DNA of 64,000 nucleotides, from the NCBI RefSeq assembly GCF_900115075.1, contig NZ_FOVG01000001.1, forward strand, positions 1,550,001-1,614,000, in the 5' to 3' direction. This stretch comes from Candidatus Pantoea varia (GTDB taxonomy: Bacteria > Pseudomonadota > Gammaproteobacteria > Enterobacterales > Enterobacteriaceae). A program made the translations under genes and the position numbers. The notes beneath the pieces are model-generated. The model did no database searches. It saw only the letters and a program-made list of their open reading frames with translations, and was not told where the DNA came from. Positions 28,177 to 41,140 of this stretch are shown in pieces; position 1 is the stretch's first letter; each line of letters opens with the position of its first letter.

Positions 28177-29289
28177 ATGTCTGACAACAGCCAGAAAAAA
28201 GTGATCGTCGGTATGTCCGGCGGCGTCGACTCTTCCGTTTCCGCCTGGTTACTGCAGCAGCAGGGTTACCAGGTTGAAGGCCTGTTCATGAAGAACTGGG
28301 AGGAGGACGATGGCGAGGAGTACTGTACCGCCGCGGACGATCTGGCGGATGCGCAAGCGGTGTGCGACAAGCTGGGTATGAAGCTGCACAAAGTTAACTT
28401 TGCCGCTGAATACTGGGATAACGTCTTTGAGCATTTCCTCGAAGAGTACAAAGCCGGCCGCACGCCTAACCCCGATATCCTCTGTAACAAAGAGATCAAA
28501 TTCAAAGCGTTCCTTGAGTTCGCCGCAGAGGACCTGGGCGCAGATTTCATCGCCACCGGTCACTACGTGCGTCGCCATGACGTGGATGGCCAGAGCCAGT
28601 TGTTACGCGGTCTGGATGGCAACAAAGATCAGAGCTACTTCCTCTATACCCTCAGCCACCAGCAGATTGCCCAAAGTCTGTTCCCGGTCGGCGAGCTGGA
28701 AAAACCGGAAGTGCGCCGCATTGCCGAACAGCTGGACCTGATCACCGCGAAGAAGAAAGATTCGACCGGCATCTGCTTTATCGGCGAACGCAAATTCCGC
28801 GACTTCCTGGCACGCTATCTCCCGGCTCAGCCAGGCGAGATTGAAACGACGGAAGGCCAGATCGTCGGTGAACATCAGGGGCTGATGTACCATACTCTGG
28901 GACAGCGTAAAGGACTGGGTATTGGCGGCCTGAAAGAGAGCAAAGATGATCCCTGGTATGTGGTCGACAAAGATGTGGCACGTAACCGTCTGATTGTCGC
29001 CCAGGGTGGCGATCATCCGCGTCTGATGTCCGTTGGCCTGATTGCACAGCAGCTGCACTGGGTCGATCGCCAGCCAATTACCGCCCCGCTGCGCTGCACT
29101 GTGAAAACCCGCTATCGTCAGACCGATATTCCCTGTGAGATTATTCCACACGGCGACGATCGGATTGAAGTGCGCTTCGACGAGCCGGTCGCTGCGGTCA
29201 CGCCGGGTCAGTCTGCGGTGTTTTACCTTGGCGACGTCTGCCTCGGTGGCGGTATTATCGAACAGCGCCTGCCGTTAGTGGCGGAGTGA
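28177..29289 (+). CDS. mnmA: tRNA 2-thiouridine(34) synthase MnmA
   Basis: MnmA activates U34 of Lys, Glu and Gln tRNAs with ATP and adds sulfur delivered by the Tus relay. The protein has 370 residues. The PP-loop is [12 protein letters not shown] (residues 12–23). The catalytic pair is Cys103 (ILCNKEIKF) and Cys200 ([12 protein letters not shown]). hflD follows, as in E. coli. Confidence 0.97.
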   Translation: MSDNSQKKVIVGMSGGVDSSVSAWLLQQQGYQVEGLFMKNWEEDDGEEYCTAADDLADAQAVCDKLGMKLHKVNFAAEYWDNVFEHFLEEYKAGRTPNPDILCNKEIKFKAFLEFAAEDLGADFIATGHYVRRHDVDGQSQLLRGLDGNKDQSYFLYTLSHQQIAQSLFPVGELEKPEVRRIAEQLDLITAKKKDSTGICFIGERKFRDFLARYLPAQPGEIETTEGQIVGEHQGLMYHTLGQRKGLGIGGLKESKDDPWYVVDKDVARNRLIVAQGGDHPRLMSVGLIAQQLHWVDRQPITAPLRCTVKTRYRQTDIPCEIIPHGDDRIEVRFDEPVAAVTPGQSAVFYLGDVCLGGGIIEQRLPLVAE

Positions 29290-29331
29290 GCGGGATCAGC
29301 CCGCGTTGATGACGCGTAAACAGGAGTAACC

Positions 29332-31388
<2,057 letters not shown>

Positions 31389-31395
31389 TGCCCGC

Positions 31396-31421
31396 CGCAG
31401 ACCGGCCCCGTCCGGTCTGCG
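31396..31421 (+). terminator. Hairpin after purB
   Basis: CGCAGACCGG (31396–31405) pairs with CCGGTCTGCG (31412–31421). It lacks a long T run and abuts the PhoP box, so termination may be partial. Confidence 0.55.
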
Positions 31422-31454
31422 TTAACATCTTGTTTAATACATTTCGCGTATACT
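31420..31454 (+). promoter_or_regulatory. PhoP box and -10 element of phoPQ promoter
   Basis: CGTTAA (31420–31425), five bases, TGTTTA (31431–31436) form a PhoP-type direct repeat (consensus (T/G)GTTTA-N5-(T/G)GTTTA, one perfect half). TATACT at 31449–31454 lies 12 bases further, the usual spacing. This indicates autoregulation, as in E. coli. Confidence 0.65.
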
Positions 31455-31492
31455 TTCTGCAGGTTGACTCAAACAGAGTGTAAGGAATTTCT

Positions 31493-32161
31493 ATGCGTGT
31501 TCTGGTTGTTGAAGACAATGCCCTGCTGCGCCATCATCTTGCCGTCCAGTTACGTGACATGGGCCATCAGGTCGATGCCGCCGAAGACGCCAAAGAAGCC
31601 GACTATTTTCTTCGCGAACATCTGCCCGATATCGCGCTGGTCGATCTCGGTCTGCCGGATGAAGATGGCATGTCGCTGATTCGCCGCTGGCGCAGTGATG
31701 CCGTGCGTCAGCCGATTCTGGTGCTGACCGCCCGTGAAGGCTGGCAGGCGAAAGTGGAAGCGCTGGAAGCCGGTGCAGATGACTACGTGACTAAGCCGTT
31801 TCACATTGAAGAGGTCGCGGCACGCCTGCAGGCGTTGATGCGCCGTAACAGTGGTCATGCGTCACAAATCATCGATATGGCTCCGTTTCAGGTGGATCTC
31901 TCCCGCCGTGAACTGACGGTCAACGAAGAGCCGGTGAAGCTCACCGCCTTTGAGTACACCATTGTTGAGACGCTGATCCGCAACGCGGGCAAAGTGGTGA
32001 GTAAAGACTCGCTGATGCTGCAGCTCTATCCTGACGCTGAACTGCGTGAAAGCCACACCATCGACGTTCTGATGGGTCGTCTGCGCAAAAAGATTCTGGC
32101 GTTGCACCCTACCGACGTGATCGCCACCGTGCGTGGCCAGGGGTACCGCTTTGATCTCTGA
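31493..32161 (+). CDS. phoP: Two-component response regulator PhoP
   Basis: PhoP is an OmpR-family regulator of Mg2+ starvation, acid and antimicrobial-peptide responses, 222 residues. The receiver domain has phospho-acceptor Asp51 ([14 protein letters not shown]), the switch Thr (VLTAREG) and Lys ([10 protein letters not shown]). The C-terminal winged helix includes [22 protein letters not shown] and [14 protein letters not shown]. phoQ follows after two bases. Upstream is a PhoP box. Confidence 0.98.
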   Translation: MRVLVVEDNALLRHHLAVQLRDMGHQVDAAEDAKEADYFLREHLPDIALVDLGLPDEDGMSLIRRWRSDAVRQPILVLTAREGWQAKVEALEAGADDYVTKPFHIEEVAARLQALMRRNSGHASQIIDMAPFQVDLSRRELTVNEEPVKLTAFEYTIVETLIRNAGKVVSKDSLMLQLYPDAELRESHTIDVLMGRLRKKILALHPTDVIATVRGQGYRFDL

Positions 32162-32163
32162 CC

Positions 32164-33624
32164 ATGTCCTGGTTTAATCGTTATCGCCCTATTTCGCTGC
32201 GCGCCCGCTTTCTGCTGGCCTCCGCAGCGATAGTTCTGTTCCTCTCACTCTCTTACGGCATGGTCGCGGTGATTGGCTATGTGGTGAGTTTCGATAAAAA
32301 CACCTACCGCGTGATGCGTGGCGAGAGCAATCTGTTCTTTACGCTGGCGCAATGGCATGACAACAAGCTCACCATCGCCCAGCCGGAACGGATGACGCTT
32401 AACTTTCCAACGCTGGTGTTCATTTACGATGAGCACGGCAAGCTGCTGTGGCAGCAACGTGACGTGCCGGATATCCGCAAAAAGATCCGCCGTGAATGGC
32501 TGCTGAAGCCCGACTTCTACGAGATTGATACCAGCAATCGCACCAGCATGGTGGCGATGGGCAATAACGTGAATGCTAAGCAACGGCTCAACGACTGGGA
32601 CACTGACAGCAACGACACCTTTACCCACTCAGTTGCCGTTAACCGTTATGATGCCACCACCAATCTGCCTGCACTCACCATTGTAGTAGTCGACTCGATC
32701 CCGCAGGAGTTGCAGCATTCTGATGTTGTCTGGTCATGGTTCAGCTATGTGCTGGCAGCCAACCTGATACTGATTATTCCGCTGTTATGGCTGGCGGCGC
32801 ACTGGAGTCTGCGGCCGATTGGCGCGCTGACGCAACAGGTGCGCGAACTGGAGACCAGCCAGCGCGAGAATCTGGCAGATAATCCACCGCAGGAGCTGCG
32901 CAGTCTGGTGCGCAACCTCAATCTGTTGCTGACCAATGAGCGACAGCGCTATACCCGCTATCGCACGACTCTTTCTGACCTGACCCACAGCCTGAAGACG
33001 CCACTGGCCGTGCTGCAGAGTACCCTGCGTTCACTGCGCAACGGCAAAGAGCTGACGGTTGAACAGGCTGAGCCAGTAATGCTGGAGCAGATAAGCCGTA
33101 TCTCGCAGCAGGTCGGTTACTATTTGCATCGCGCCAGTATGCAGGCTGACCACAATCCGCTGCAGCGCGATATCCATTCCGTTTCCGGTCTGCTCGACAA
33201 GCTCTGTTCGGCACTCAATAAAGTCTATCAGCGCAAAGGCGTGGCGATTTCGCTGGATATCTCACCGGAGCTGTCCTTTATTGGCGACCAGAATGACTTT
33301 ATGGAAGTGCTGGGGAACGTGCTGGATAACGCCTGCAAGTACTGCCTGGAGTTTATCGAAGTCAGCGCTTTTCAGAGCGAAAAGGCACTCCATCTCTATA
33401 TTGACGACGATGGTCCAGGCATTCCTGAGAGCAAGCGCGATTTAGTGTTTGTCCGGGGTCAGCGCGCCGATACCCTGCGTCCCGGTCAGGGACTGGGCCT
33501 GGCGGTAGTGCGCGATATTCTTGAGCAATACGAGGGCAACGTGATCGCCTCCAGCAGCACGCTGGGCGGAACACGCATGGAAGTGGTCTTCCAGCGCCAG
33601 GAACCTGAACATCACCGCGAGTAG
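32164..33624 (+). CDS. phoQ: Sensor histidine kinase PhoQ
   Basis: PhoQ is an inner-membrane kinase/phosphatase for PhoP, 486 residues. It has two membrane segments (about 18–42 and 194–212) flanking a periplasmic sensor domain. The sensor contains an acidic DWDTDSND patch (about 144–151), equivalent to the region that faces the membrane and binds divalent cations. The phospho-acceptor is His275 ([13 protein letters not shown]), and the ATP site has [16 protein letters not shown] and [10 protein letters not shown]. Confidence 0.98.
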   Translation: MSWFNRYRPISLRARFLLASAAIVLFLSLSYGMVAVIGYVVSFDKNTYRVMRGESNLFFTLAQWHDNKLTIAQPERMTLNFPTLVFIYDEHGKLLWQQRDVPDIRKKIRREWLLKPDFYEIDTSNRTSMVAMGNNVNAKQRLNDWDTDSNDTFTHSVAVNRYDATTNLPALTIVVVDSIPQELQHSDVVWSWFSYVLAANLILIIPLLWLAAHWSLRPIGALTQQVRELETSQRENLADNPPQELRSLVRNLNLLLTNERQRYTRYRTTLSDLTHSLKTPLAVLQSTLRSLRNGKELTVEQAEPVMLEQISRISQQVGYYLHRASMQADHNPLQRDIHSVSGLLDKLCSALNKVYQRKGVAISLDISPELSFIGDQNDFMEVLGNVLDNACKYCLEFIEVSAFQSEKALHLYIDDDGPGIPESKRDLVFVRGQRADTLRPGQGLGLAVVRDILEQYEGNVIASSSTLGGTRMEVVFQRQEPEHHRE

Positions 33625-33681
33625 AAAACCCTCAGGGCTGTTATACTTGCTGGCATTTACAGCCCTAAGCGGAACCCTTTT

Positions 33682-34809
33682 ATGGACTATCAGCTCGATA
33701 TTAACTGGCCCGATTTTATTCAGCGCTACTGGCAGAAACGCCCGGTAGTGCTGAAGCGTGGTTTTAAAAACTTTGTCGATCCTCTTTCACCGGATGAACT
33801 CGCCGGACTGGCGATGGAGAACGAGGTGGATAGCCGCCTGGTCAGTCATCAGGATGGCAAATGGCAGGTCAGCCACGGCCCGTTCGAGAGCTATGATCAT
33901 CTGGGTGAGAACAACTGGTCGCTGCTGGTCCAGGCGGTCAATCACTGGCATGAACCCTCTGCCGCGCTGATGCGCCCTTTCCGTTTTCTGCCTGACTGGC
34001 GTGTCGATGACCTGATGGTGTCCTTTGCCGTGCCTGGCGGCGGCGTTGGTCCTCATTTTGATCAGTATGATGTCTTTATTATTCAGGGTACTGGCCGCCG
34101 TCGCTGGCGCGTCGGTGAGAAAGTGCCGCTGAAGCAGCACTGCCCGCACCCGGACCTGCTGCAGGTGGAACCCTTTGATGCCATCATCGATGAAGAGCTG
34201 GAACCGGGCGATATTCTCTACATCCCACCTGGATTCCCGCATGAAGGCTACTCGCTGGAAAACGCGCTGAACTATTCCGTTGGTTTCCGCGCCCCCAGCG
34301 GCCGCGAGTTAATCAGCGGCTTTGCCGATTACGCGCTGGCCAATGAACTGGGCAGCCTTCGCTTTAGCGATCCGGATGTGCCCGCGCGTGATTGCCCGTC
34401 GGAGATCCTGCCGCAGGAGATTGAAGGCGTACGTCAACTGATGCTGGATGTGGTCAATCAGCCGGAGCATTTCGCGCAGTGGTTTGGCGAATTTATTTCG
34501 CAGTCACGTCACGAACTCGACGTCGCGCCGCCGGAACCGCCTTATCAGCCCGATGAAATTTATGATGCGCTGCAACAGGGTGATGCCCTGAGCCGGTTAG
34601 GAGGTCTGCGTGTTCTGACCATTGGCGACGCGGTCTATATTAATGGTGAGCGGGTTGAGTGTTCACGCCCTGATGTGATGGCAGTTCTGGCGAATCACTA
34701 TCGCATCACGCTGGACGATCTGGGTGATGCCCTGGATGATCCCGCCGTTCTGGCGCAGATTGCGGGTCTGGTGAATGCCGGTTACTGGTACTTCGGCGAC
34801 GACGAATAA
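33682..34809 (+). CDS. roxA: 50S ribosomal protein L16 3-hydroxylase RoxA (YcfD)
   Basis: RoxA is a JmjC-fold Fe(II)/2-oxoglutarate oxygenase that in E. coli hydroxylates Arg81 of ribosomal protein L16. It has 375 residues. The iron facial triad is visible as His125 and Asp127 (GPHFDQYD) and His187 (GFPHEGY). The C-terminal part is the winged-helix dimerisation domain. It follows phoQ by 57 bp as in E. coli. Confidence 0.97.
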   Translation: MDYQLDINWPDFIQRYWQKRPVVLKRGFKNFVDPLSPDELAGLAMENEVDSRLVSHQDGKWQVSHGPFESYDHLGENNWSLLVQAVNHWHEPSAALMRPFRFLPDWRVDDLMVSFAVPGGGVGPHFDQYDVFIIQGTGRRRWRVGEKVPLKQHCPHPDLLQVEPFDAIIDEELEPGDILYIPPGFPHEGYSLENALNYSVGFRAPSGRELISGFADYALANELGSLRFSDPDVPARDCPSEILPQEIEGVRQLMLDVVNQPEHFAQWFGEFISQSRHELDVAPPEPPYQPDEIYDALQQGDALSRLGGLRVLTIGDAVYINGERVECSRPDVMAVLANHYRITLDDLGDALDDPAVLAQIAGLVNAGYWYFGDDE

Positions 34810-34843
34810 AACACAGCGCGCAAGCCTGCGCTACTGCTGAATC

Positions 34844-34879
34844 AAGGCTCTCTGACCGTGATGGCAGAGAGCCTTTTTT
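34844..34879. terminator. Bidirectional terminator between roxA and pepT
   Basis: AAGGCTCTCTG (34844–34854) pairs with CAGAGAGCCTT (34865–34875) and is followed by a T run. It lies between convergent roxA and pepT. Confidence 0.9.
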
Positions 34880-34882
34880 CAT

Positions 34883-36112
34883 TTAACTCTTCTTCTGCGC
34901 CGCCAGTTCTGACAGACGCACAATCACTTCCACCGACTTCGCCATGATATTCAGCGACGCGAACTCATGCTTGCCGTGATAGTTATAACCGCCGGTAAAG
35001 ATGTTCGGGCAAGGCAATCCCTTCCACGACAGCGACGAGCCATCCGTACCGCCGCGAATCGGTTTCACTACCGGTTCAATGCCGCAGTCACGCATCGCCT
35101 GTAAAGCCAGTTCGATGATGTGCGGGAACGGCTCAACTTTTTCACGCATGTTGCGATAGCTGTTGGTGATCTCAACGGTGACCGAACAATCCGGGTGCAG
35201 AGTTTTGGTCATCTCCGCAGCGATCTGCAGCAGCGTCTGTTTACGCTGTTCAAAACTCTCTGTTTCGAAGTCACGAATGATATAGAGCATCTCGGCGTGC
35301 TCTACACTGCCTTTGATCTGATGCAGATGATAGAAGCCCTGGTAGCCGTCGGTATATTGCGGTTTTTCGCTGGCCGGGACCGCGGCATGAAACTGATTTG
35401 CCAGATCCAGCGCATTGACCATCACCCCTTTGGCGGAGCCAGGGTGTACGTTGTTACCGACGATTTTGACGGTGGCCGAAGCAGCATTAAAGTTCTCATA
35501 TTCGAACTCACCTAAATCACTGCCATCAATGGTGTAGGCCCAGTCAGCGGCAAAGCCTTCCACATCAAAGTGTGAGGTGCCGCGACCGATCTCTTCATCG
35601 GGCGTAAAGGCGACGCGGATCGCACCGTGCGGCGTGTCGCTCTTTGCCAGTTGCGCCATCGCCGTCATGATCTCGGCGATACCCGCTTTGTCATCCGCGC
35701 CCAGCAGGGTTTTGCCATCGGTGGTAATCAGCGTATGCCCGATCAGCTTGTGCAGCACCGGGAACATCACCGGCGAGAGAATCTCGTTGCCGTTACCCAG
35801 CGCAATGTCTCCGCCACGATAATTTTCGATGATCTGCGGATTCACATGTTTCGCCGTAAAGTCAGGCGAGGTATCCATGTGGGAGATGAACCCGATGACC
35901 GGCGTCGGCCAGTCAACGTTGGCGGGCAAGGTGCCCATGACGCAGCAGTGATCGCTTAAGGAGACATCGACAAAACCCAGTGCCAGCAGCTCTTCCTGCA
36001 GCTGACGCGCCAGCGTCCACTGCCCTTCACTGCTGGGCACCTGACGCGCCTGCGGCTTAGCCTGTGTCTCAACTGCCACATAACTCAAAAAGCGCTCAAG
36101 TAACTGTTCCAT
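34883..36112 (-). CDS. pepT: Peptidase T (tripeptide aminopeptidase)
   Basis: PepT is an M20-family di-zinc aminopeptidase acting on tripeptides, 409 residues. Metal and catalytic features are visible as [52 protein letters not shown] and a C-terminal HGKHEFA. In E. coli the potABCD genes lie on the other side of pepT; here cobB follows directly. Confidence 0.97.
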   Translation of the reverse strand: MEQLLERFLSYVAVETQAKPQARQVPSSEGQWTLARQLQEELLALGFVDVSLSDHCCVMGTLPANVDWPTPVIGFISHMDTSPDFTAKHVNPQIIENYRGGDIALGNGNEILSPVMFPVLHKLIGHTLITTDGKTLLGADDKAGIAEIMTAMAQLAKSDTPHGAIRVAFTPDEEIGRGTSHFDVEGFAADWAYTIDGSDLGEFEYENFNAASATVKIVGNNVHPGSAKGVMVNALDLANQFHAAVPASEKPQYTDGYQGFYHLHQIKGSVEHAEMLYIIRDFETESFEQRKQTLLQIAAEMTKTLHPDCSVTVEITNSYRNMREKVEPFPHIIELALQAMRDCGIEPVVKPIRGGTDGSSLSWKGLPCPNIFTGGYNYHGKHEFASLNIMAKSVEVIVRLSELAAQKKS

Positions 36113-36300
36113 AGCCCATCCTTTATAAGTGCCGTCCGGTATTATTCACAGACCCGGCGGTCACAACGTTGCGTAAAATCATTCGCAGACAGGTTAGCGC
36201 TGTTGATGCCCCCTGGGAAAGCAATAAGCCCGAAAAAAACGACTGAGGACGAGATTGTTGCGACAAACCTCGCCATGTGGATAACCCTCTCCACATGGCC

Positions 36301-36331
36301 AAAAAAAGCAGGGGGCGGCCATGCCACCCCC
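36301..36331 (-). terminator. cobB terminator
   Basis: GGGGGCGGC (36311–36319), CAT loop, GCCACCCCC (36323–36331, one G–T type mismatch tolerated), with seven T on the minus strand, just past the cobB stop. Confidence 0.8.
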
Positions 36332-36333
36332 TC

Positions 36334-37167
36334 TTACTTATAAAGACCGCGCAGCAGCTTATGCACGAACTCCGGGACCACTTCGCTCGCCAGACCGTAA
36401 TGCCGCTCGGCAAATTCATTGCCCACCTGGCTCGGCTCCAGGTTCAGCTCAACAGTGTGTGCGCCCTGCAGTTTCGCTTCATGGACAAAGCCCGCAGCAG
36501 GATAAACATGGCCTGAGGTGCCGATAGCGATAAAGTAATCGGCCTGCTCCAGCGCCTGATAGATCTGCTCCATGCCCAGCGGCATCTCACCAAACCACAC
36601 TACGTGCGGCCGCAGCGCGGAGGGGAACTGGCAGCAGGTGCAGCGATCGTCCGGCGTGATATCGCCGGTCCACTCAATCACCTGACCGCTGGTGACACAG
36701 CGCACTTTTAACAGCTCACCGTGCATATGCAGCACCCGGCTGTTTCCGGCACGCTCGTGCAGATTGTCGATGTTTTGCGTGACCAGCAGAAAGTTATCGC
36801 CTAACACCTGCTCCAGCTCTGCCAGCGCCAGATGGGCGGCATTGGGCTGAATCTCCGCCTCCTGCAACTGCTGGCGGCGCGCATTGTAAAAACGCTGCAC
36901 CAGCGCGGGATCGCGCTGAAAGCCTTCGGGCGTCGCAACATCTTCAACGTGATGCTCTTCCCACAGGCCGTCAGCCGCGCGGAAGGTCCGGATGCCGGAC
37001 TCCGCTGAGATACCTGCCCCGGTCAGCACCACAACATGCGGCTGAGGATGGGCGGCCAGTTCGGCCTGACGATCGCGCTCAAAAATGCGCTGGCGAAAGC
37101 GCTGATGCACTTTTCTCCGGGTTTTCTTCAGGCGGGCAAGTCGTATGCGGCGACGTGGTGTACGCAT
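36334..37167 (-). CDS. cobB: NAD-dependent protein deacylase CobB (sirtuin)
   Basis: CobB is the main bacterial sirtuin, removing acetyl and succinyl groups from lysines with NAD+. It has 277 residues with ATG at 37167, which has a CAGGAGA site; a longer frame upstream lacks support. The basic N-terminal extension matches long-form CobB. NAD-binding is shown by [16 protein letters not shown] and [12 protein letters not shown], the catalytic His is in HMHGELLK, and zinc cysteines are in VRCVTSG and CTCCQFP. nagK, its E. coli partner, is missing on the lolE side. Confidence 0.95.
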   Translation of the reverse strand: MRTPRRRIRLARLKKTRRKVHQRFRQRIFERDRQAELAAHPQPHVVVLTGAGISAESGIRTFRAADGLWEEHHVEDVATPEGFQRDPALVQRFYNARRQQLQEAEIQPNAAHLALAELEQVLGDNFLLVTQNIDNLHERAGNSRVLHMHGELLKVRCVTSGQVIEWTGDITPDDRCTCCQFPSALRPHVVWFGEMPLGMEQIYQALEQADYFIAIGTSGHVYPAAGFVHEAKLQGAHTVELNLEPSQVGNEFAERHYGLASEVVPEFVHKLLRGLYK

Positions 37168-37281
37168 AAAATCTCCTGGCGTAGCAGCTGCGGCGAGCCG
37201 CTCTAAAACAGATTCCGGGTCAACATCACCCGATAGTAACGGTTGCTGAGGGCACAACCCAACAGCAAAGGTCTTAAACAG

Positions 37282-37314
37282 ATGCGGCGCGAAAAGGATT
37301 CGCGCCGCATTTTA
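37282..37314 (-). terminator. Hairpin after lolE
   Basis: ATGCGGCGCG (37282–37291) and CGCGCCGCAT (37301–37310) form a perfect 10-bp stem between lolE and cobB. The T run is better on the plus strand, so minus-strand efficiency is uncertain. Confidence 0.55.
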
Positions 37315-38559
37315 TCACTGACCGCTTAATACCCGAGCCGGGTCAATGCGGCTGGCGCGTCGGGCGGGATACCAGCTGGCCAGCAGACTTAGCAGAATCG
37401 CGGTGATCAGTACTGAGAACACATCAATCCAGTGCAGTTCCGAGGGCAGGAAATCGATGAAGTAGATATCACCCGCCAGCAGATGATGACCGGTAACCGA
37501 CTCCAGCCCGCGCACCAGCGAGGTCAGGTTCAGCGCCACCAGCACGCCCGCGACCACGCCGCTGACGCTGCCCAGCAGGCCGGCCAGCAAACCGTACCAG
37601 ATAAAGATGGCGCGAATCAGCCGGTCTTTAGCGCCGAGTGTGCGCAGCACCGCAATGTCACTGCTCTTATCCTTCACCGCCATAACCAGCGTTGAGACGA
37701 TGTTAAAACAGGCGACGCCAATCACCAGCACCATCGCCAGATACATGATGGCGCGGATCATCTGAATGTCGCGGTACATATAGCCGTAGGTGCCAATCCA
37801 GCTCTTGATGTAGACGTAAGAGCGGGTCGCTTCACCGGCCTCGCGCACCAGTTTCACCGCCTGGAACGGGTCGGTCATCTTCAGGGCGATGCCGGAGACG
37901 CTGTCTCCCATCTCCAGATAGTGCTGCGCATCGGCCAGCGGCACCAGCGCCAGACTGTGATCGAGCATGCCGCTCAGTTGCAGGATACCGCTGACCTGCA
38001 GCCGGATACGTTTTGGCTGCAGCAGTTTGTTATCACCCTCGTTGTTAGGGATCATGATGGTGATCCAGTCGCCCTGCTTCACGTTGAGCGATTTAGCGAT
38101 GCCACCGCCCAGAATGATCTGCTGCTTACCGGCGGCAAAAGAGGACCAGGCGTTATCGGCCACAAACTGTGGGAGTGCGCTGAGGCGCGGCTCCTGTGCC
38201 GGATCGACGCCCTTCACCTGCAGTGCTTCCAGCCGGGCACCGCTCTCAATCAGGCCGGTGAAATTAACGTAAGGGGCAGCTGCCGCAATGCCGGGCACCT
38301 TTTCAATCGGGGCAATCATCGACTGCCAGTGCTGAAACGGCTGATTGACCGCCTCGATCTCACCGTGCGGCACCACCGCCAGAATGCGGTTGTTCAGCTC
38401 ACGCTCAAACCCGTTCATGGCGCTCAGGCCAATGATCAGTACCGCCACGCCCAGCGCAATTCCGATGGTGGAGATCACCGAAATCAGCGAGACCATGCCA
38501 CCACGACGGCGGCCACGGCTAAAGCGCAGGCCCAGCAACAGGGATAACGACGAACCCAT
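37315..38559 (-). CDS. lolE: Lipoprotein-releasing ABC transporter permease LolE
   Basis: LolE is one of two MacB-fold permeases of LolCDE, which extracts outer-membrane lipoproteins from the inner membrane for LolA. It has 414 residues. There is one N-terminal helix ([34 protein letters not shown] region), a large periplasmic domain, and three C-terminal helices. The start overlaps the lolD stop by one base (TAATG). Confidence 0.97.
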   Translation of the reverse strand: MGSSLSLLLGLRFSRGRRRGGMVSLISVISTIGIALGVAVLIIGLSAMNGFERELNNRILAVVPHGEIEAVNQPFQHWQSMIAPIEKVPGIAAAAPYVNFTGLIESGARLEALQVKGVDPAQEPRLSALPQFVADNAWSSFAAGKQQIILGGGIAKSLNVKQGDWITIMIPNNEGDNKLLQPKRIRLQVSGILQLSGMLDHSLALVPLADAQHYLEMGDSVSGIALKMTDPFQAVKLVREAGEATRSYVYIKSWIGTYGYMYRDIQMIRAIMYLAMVLVIGVACFNIVSTLVMAVKDKSSDIAVLRTLGAKDRLIRAIFIWYGLLAGLLGSVSGVVAGVLVALNLTSLVRGLESVTGHHLLAGDIYFIDFLPSELHWIDVFSVLITAILLSLLASWYPARRASRIDPARVLSGQ

Positions 38560-39263
38560 TACAGCGCTCCTGCCAGGGTGAGCTGATCGCTTAACTGACC
38601 ATCACGCATCTCCATCTGACGCGTCATGCGTTTTGCCAGCATCAGATCGTGAGTCACCACCAGAAACGCGGTGCCCTGGCGGACGTTCAGTTCGCCCAGC
38701 AATTCAAAAATAGCGTCGGCATTACGCGCATCCAGGTTGCCGGTTGGCTCATCGGCCATCACCAGACGTGGACGGTTCACCAGCGCACGGGCGATTGCCA
38801 CGCGCTGGCGTTCGCCGCCTGACAGTTCAGACGGCCGGTGTGCAGCGCGATGGTCCAGCCCGACCGCAGCCAGCATCTCACGGGCGCGATCCTGCGCTTC
38901 TGCTTTGGCGGTTTTGCCAATCAGCAGCGGCATCGCCACGTTCTCCAGCGCGCTGAAGTCCGGCAGCAGATGGTGGAACTGATAAATAAAGCCCAGCTCG
39001 CGGTTACGCAGCTCGGCTTTGGCCGACGAGGACATAGCATTCAGTGACTGACCATCAAACACCACGTCGCCCGACGTCGGTGCATCCAGGCCGCCCAGCA
39101 GATGCAGCAGCGTACTTTTACCGGAACCGGAGCTGCCGACAATCGCCGTCAGTTCACCGGGCTGGAGGCTGAAAGCCACATTGCGCAGCACATCGGTCTG
39201 CACGCTGCCTTCCTGATAGCGTTTGCACAGGTCGCGGCACTGCAACAAAGGAGTGTTACTCAT
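38559..39263 (-). CDS. lolD: Lipoprotein-releasing ABC transporter ATPase LolD
   Basis: LolD is the ATPase that powers LolCDE. It has 234 residues with ATG at 39263 ([12 protein letters not shown]). It has Walker [10 protein letters not shown], the LolD motif around [13 protein letters not shown], signature [15 protein letters not shown] and Walker [13 protein letters not shown]. The start overlaps the lolC end by eight bases. A longer in-frame extension belongs to lolC sequence and is rejected. Confidence 0.97.
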   Translation of the reverse strand: MSNTPLLQCRDLCKRYQEGSVQTDVLRNVAFSLQPGELTAIVGSSGSGKSTLLHLLGGLDAPTSGDVVFDGQSLNAMSSSAKAELRNRELGFIYQFHHLLPDFSALENVAMPLLIGKTAKAEAQDRAREMLAAVGLDHRAAHRPSELSGGERQRVAIARALVNRPRLVMADEPTGNLDARNADAIFELLGELNVRQGTAFLVVTHDLMLAKRMTRQMEMRDGQLSDQLTLAGAL

Positions 39264-40455
39264 AACGTAAAGCCTCAGCAGGTTGAACGGCGGCAGCGCG
39301 CCACGAAGGATAGAGCGTAGACAACAGCGCCACAATCATCGCGCTGAGGGCGATGGTGACCACCTGCCACACATTAATATCAACCGGCAGTGCGGCGCCA
39401 TCGAGGAACAGGCCAATCACCGGCATTAAGTTGTTGAGCTGGCTGGCAAGCAGAACACCGAGCAGCGTGCCGAGCAGCGTGCCGATAATCCCGGCGCTGG
39501 CACCCTGCACCATAAACACTGCGACTATTTGCTGCCGCGTCAGGCCCTGGGTTTGCAGGATCGCCACTTCGCCCTGCTTCTCCATGATCAGCAGGCCTAA
39601 CGAGGTAATGATGTTAAAGGCGGCTACGGCGATGATCAGGCTCAGCAGCAGGCCCATCATATTCTTCTCCATGCGCACTGCCTGGAAGAGATCGCCTTTG
39701 CGCTCGCGCCAGTCTTTCCAGACCAGGCCCGCAGGCAGTGTCTGCTCACTCAGACTGTCAACCGACAGCGGTTTATCCAGCCACAGTCGCCAGCCCGTAA
39801 TATTCCCGGCCGGATAGCGCATCACGCGCGACGCATCCTGAAGATTGACCAGAATCTGGTAACCATCGACTTCACTGTTGGCGGCATAGGTGCCCGCCAC
39901 CGTAAACAGACGCTGGCTCGGCACACGTCCCATCGGCGTGAACTGGCTGACCGACGGCACCATCAGACGCAGCTGATCGCCACGTTTTACGCCAAGCTGT
40001 GACGCCAGCTGTTCGCCGAGGATCACATTGTACTGTCCGGCCTGCAGCACGCTCTGCTGGGTATTCACCAGGAACGGCGTCAGCGGATCTTTTTCATCCG
40101 GATTAATGCCCAGCATCACGCCAACGGAGACACTGCGCGGGCTTTGCAGCACCACATTGGCGGTGGTAAGCGGCGCGATGCGGTTAACGCCCTGCAGATT
40201 CAGCGAGGCAGCGGGTTGCTGTTGGGGATTGAGACTGCCTTTGTCGCTGGTAATCAGCGCCTGAGGCATCAGGCCAAGAATATTGCCTTCAAGTTCACGC
40301 TCAAAACCGTTCATTACCGATAACACGGTGACCATCGCCAGCACGCCGAGCGTAATGCCAATCGTTGAGAGCCAGGAGACAAAGCGACCGAAGCGATCCG
40401 ATGCTCGTCCGCGCATGTAACGCAGACCGATAAATAGCGCGACAGGTTGATACAT
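39256..40455 (-). CDS. lolC: Lipoprotein-releasing ABC transporter permease LolC
   Basis: LolC, the LolA-docking permease of LolCDE, has 399 residues, the E. coli length, when started at [17 protein letters not shown] (40455). The frame stays open 105 codons further upstream, but that part has no family similarity. It has the same topology as LolE, with a long periplasmic domain and C-terminal helices. It is the first gene of a coupled lolC–lolD–lolE operon. Confidence 0.96.
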   Translation of the reverse strand: MYQPVALFIGLRYMRGRASDRFGRFVSWLSTIGITLGVLAMVTVLSVMNGFERELEGNILGLMPQALITSDKGSLNPQQQPAASLNLQGVNRIAPLTTANVVLQSPRSVSVGVMLGINPDEKDPLTPFLVNTQQSVLQAGQYNVILGEQLASQLGVKRGDQLRLMVPSVSQFTPMGRVPSQRLFTVAGTYAANSEVDGYQILVNLQDASRVMRYPAGNITGWRLWLDKPLSVDSLSEQTLPAGLVWKDWRERKGDLFQAVRMEKNMMGLLLSLIIAVAAFNIITSLGLLIMEKQGEVAILQTQGLTRQQIVAVFMVQGASAGIIGTLLGTLLGVLLASQLNNLMPVIGLFLDGAALPVDINVWQVVTIALSAMIVALLSTLYPSWRAAAVQPAEALRYE

Positions 40456-40702
40456 GGAATCCAGTAAGCCGTTGCCTGAAAATAGGTAGTGGGATGATAA
40501 AGGAGCGGCTGGCTTTATGAAACCTCTAACCCTCTGAGTCGGCAGCAAAGTTGCATCCGGATGCGTCATCTTTTGCGCCAAAGCCGCGGAATAGCCGATA
40601 AAGCCGCCGCTTATTGGCTGATTATTCAGCGCCAGGGCGGGTAGACTACAATCAGTAAGACAGTAAAGGGTGATTGTTCGCCATGCAGTAGAGGGTGCGA
40701 CC

Positions 40703-40912
40703 ATGTTGAAATTTCCCAAAGGCAGCATCGTTAAACATAAATCCGGGGAGATCAGAGGCGAAATCATCAACGTCTTTGAGCAGGGAGACGCACCAGCCGG
40801 CTACTACGTGAAGTGGGATGACGGCAACCTCAGCTATCATCCTGAGCAGGAGTTATCCTGGGCAAATATCGACCGCCCACGCATGCATTACACACAGCAA
40901 TCCATAAAATAA
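40703..40912 (+). CDS. Small hypothetical protein
   Basis: This 69-residue protein ([19 protein letters not shown]…) resembles small SH3-like or KOW-like beta folds, with a conserved-looking GYYVKWDDG segment. I do not recognise the family. It is divergent from lolC and is followed by a good terminator. ATG at 40703 with GAGGGT upstream is preferred over an earlier in-frame ATG at 40670. Confidence 0.65.
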   Translation: MLKFPKGSIVKHKSGEIRGEIINVFEQGDAPAGYYVKWDDGNLSYHPEQELSWANIDRPRMHYTQQSIK

Positions 40913-40925
40913 AATGCCCGTTTAA

Positions 40926-40957
40926 CCCCGTCGCTGCATGGCGACGGTGGTTTTTTC
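40926..40957 (+). terminator. Terminator after small ORF upstream of mfd
   Basis: CCGTCGC (40928–40934) pairs with GCGACGG (40941–40947), then TGG and six T. Confidence 0.8.
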
Positions 40958-41140
40958 TGATCCCTCCTCAGACTCCGTCTATCCTCTCTCTATCCGCTGC
41001 ATTACCCCTGACGCCGGGTAATGGCTGACCGATCCCCCGGTTGAGCGCGGCGCGGCAGGAAAATTGTGCCGCAAAGGTGATCCCCCTGACATAATATGGA
41101 ATGATTACGTCCTGGAAAAATGGAGCAACCCCGAGATCCC

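Noticed and set aside
40456..40770. 105-codon upstream extension of lolC
   Set aside because: LolC length and N-terminus match the family exactly from 40455; the extension has no similarity and overlaps the divergent promoter region.
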